Source: Sulfurovum zhangzhouensis (GTDB lineage: Bacteria > Campylobacterota > Campylobacteria > Campylobacterales > Sulfurovaceae). From it: a stretch of DNA of 64,000 nucleotides. A program made the position numbers and the translations under genes. The stretch lies in assembly GCF_030347965.1 (NCBI RefSeq), contig NZ_JAQIBD010000001.1, positions 868,001 through 932,000 of the forward strand. Reading direction: 5' to 3'. Shown here piece by piece: positions 63,687 through 64,000 of the stretch. The notes below the pieces were generated by a model. That model had not been told where the DNA came from and ran no database searches. It saw only the letters and a list, made by a program, of their open reading frames with translations. The first letter of the stretch is position 1. Each line of letters begins with the position of its first letter.

Positions 63687-64000
63687 TTATCTGTCTACTT
63701 CACCGAATACGATGTTGGTAGAACCAATGATCGTAACGACGTCTGCGATATATGTTCCTACAAGAATCTCTTGAAGTAACCCAGTGTGGAAGAAGCTTGG
63801 TGCTCTACATTTCAATCTGTAAGCATACGGCTCACCTTCGGATTTGATATAGAACCCAAGCTCGCCTTTTGGAGACTCAGTTGGTACATACACTTCACCT
63901 TTTGGCGGTCTCATACCTTGAGTAACGAGTACAAAGTGCTGCATCAATGCATAGTTTTGCGTCATGATCTCTTCTTTTGTTGCAGAGATATACTGTGGTG
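63687..64000 (-). CDS. nuoD: NADH-quinone oxidoreductase subunit D, C-terminal part (5' end outside window)
   Basis: The 3' end of nuoD, open to the window edge. Visible: [31 protein letters not shown] and [19 protein letters not shown], the C-terminal signature of the 49-kDa subunit that carries the quinone site with NuoB. NuoA, NuoB and NuoC presumably lie beyond the edge. Confidence 0.95.
   Translation of the reverse strand, partial: PQYISATKEEIMTQNYALMQHFVLVTQGMRPPKGEVYVPTESPKGELGFYIKSEGEPYAYRLKCRAPSFFHTGLLQEILVGTYIADVVTIIGSTNIVFGEVDR

Noticed and set aside
1-64000. CRISPR arrays, insertion sequences, rRNA genes, replication origin
   Set aside because: No regularly spaced repeats, transposase, rRNA sequence or DnaA-box cluster was seen.

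Overview
The window comes from a chemolithotrophic-type member of the Campylobacterota (Epsilonproteobacteria), most like Sulfurovum or Sulfurimonas. The reasons are: an HP0268-like nuclease gene beside miaB and a DUF374 acyltransferase; a rimO-tilS pair; a complex I operon without ordinary NuoE and NuoF; an HP1264-like NuoE substitute; a single XerH-like recombinase; a UbiA-type prenyltransferase suited to menaquinone synthesis; and AT-rich -10 promoters without clear -35 boxes. No IS element, prophage, CRISPR array or rRNA was seen. No gene-free stretch exceeds 300 bases; the longest is 45630-45888, upstream of the porin gene.

Layout. 1-11340 is mostly housekeeping: the end of uvrB, ppk, a gamma-carbonic anhydrase, an EI24 membrane protein, a DEDDh exonuclease, trpF, rpe, rpmB, a K+ channel, argJ, a YdcH-like protein and a DbpA-type helicase. 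11337-14602 (minus) holds dedA and the fatty-acid genes accA, fabF and acpP; fabG lies apart at 24263. 14740-24232 (minus) is the most interesting block: three NosL-like Cys/Met proteins, an 8-TM protein with Cys pairs, a MacB/LolD-type ABC ATPase and FtsX-type permease, a small membrane protein, an OprC-like TonB receptor, TonB, and an OmpR-type two-component pair. I read it as a copper acquisition and trafficking system. No nosZ is present in the window.

25049-38708 holds gpmI, mraY, murD, a receiver-like acidic protein, gmk, tatA, argS, rsfS, nadD, the glycolytic operon gap-pgk-tpiA, and nusA. 38918-48914 is rich in RNA modification (miaB, rimO, tilS, miaA), with xerH, a major porin, tRNA-Phe, tRNA-Arg, a UbiA prenyltransferase and a CDP-alcohol phosphatidyltransferase. 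The tRNA-Phe has the A36-A37-A38 loop that MiaA and MiaB act on.

48973-64000 (minus) is a complex I operon read as nuoD(partial)-nuoE-like-FAD oxidoreductase-nuoG1-nuoG2-nuoH-I-J-K-L-M-N, ending in a strong hairpin. The electron-input end is remodelled. A GltD-like flavoprotein with a remnant of the NuoF N3-cluster domain stands where NuoF should be, and two diverged NuoG proteins follow in tandem with different iron-sulfur ligand sets.
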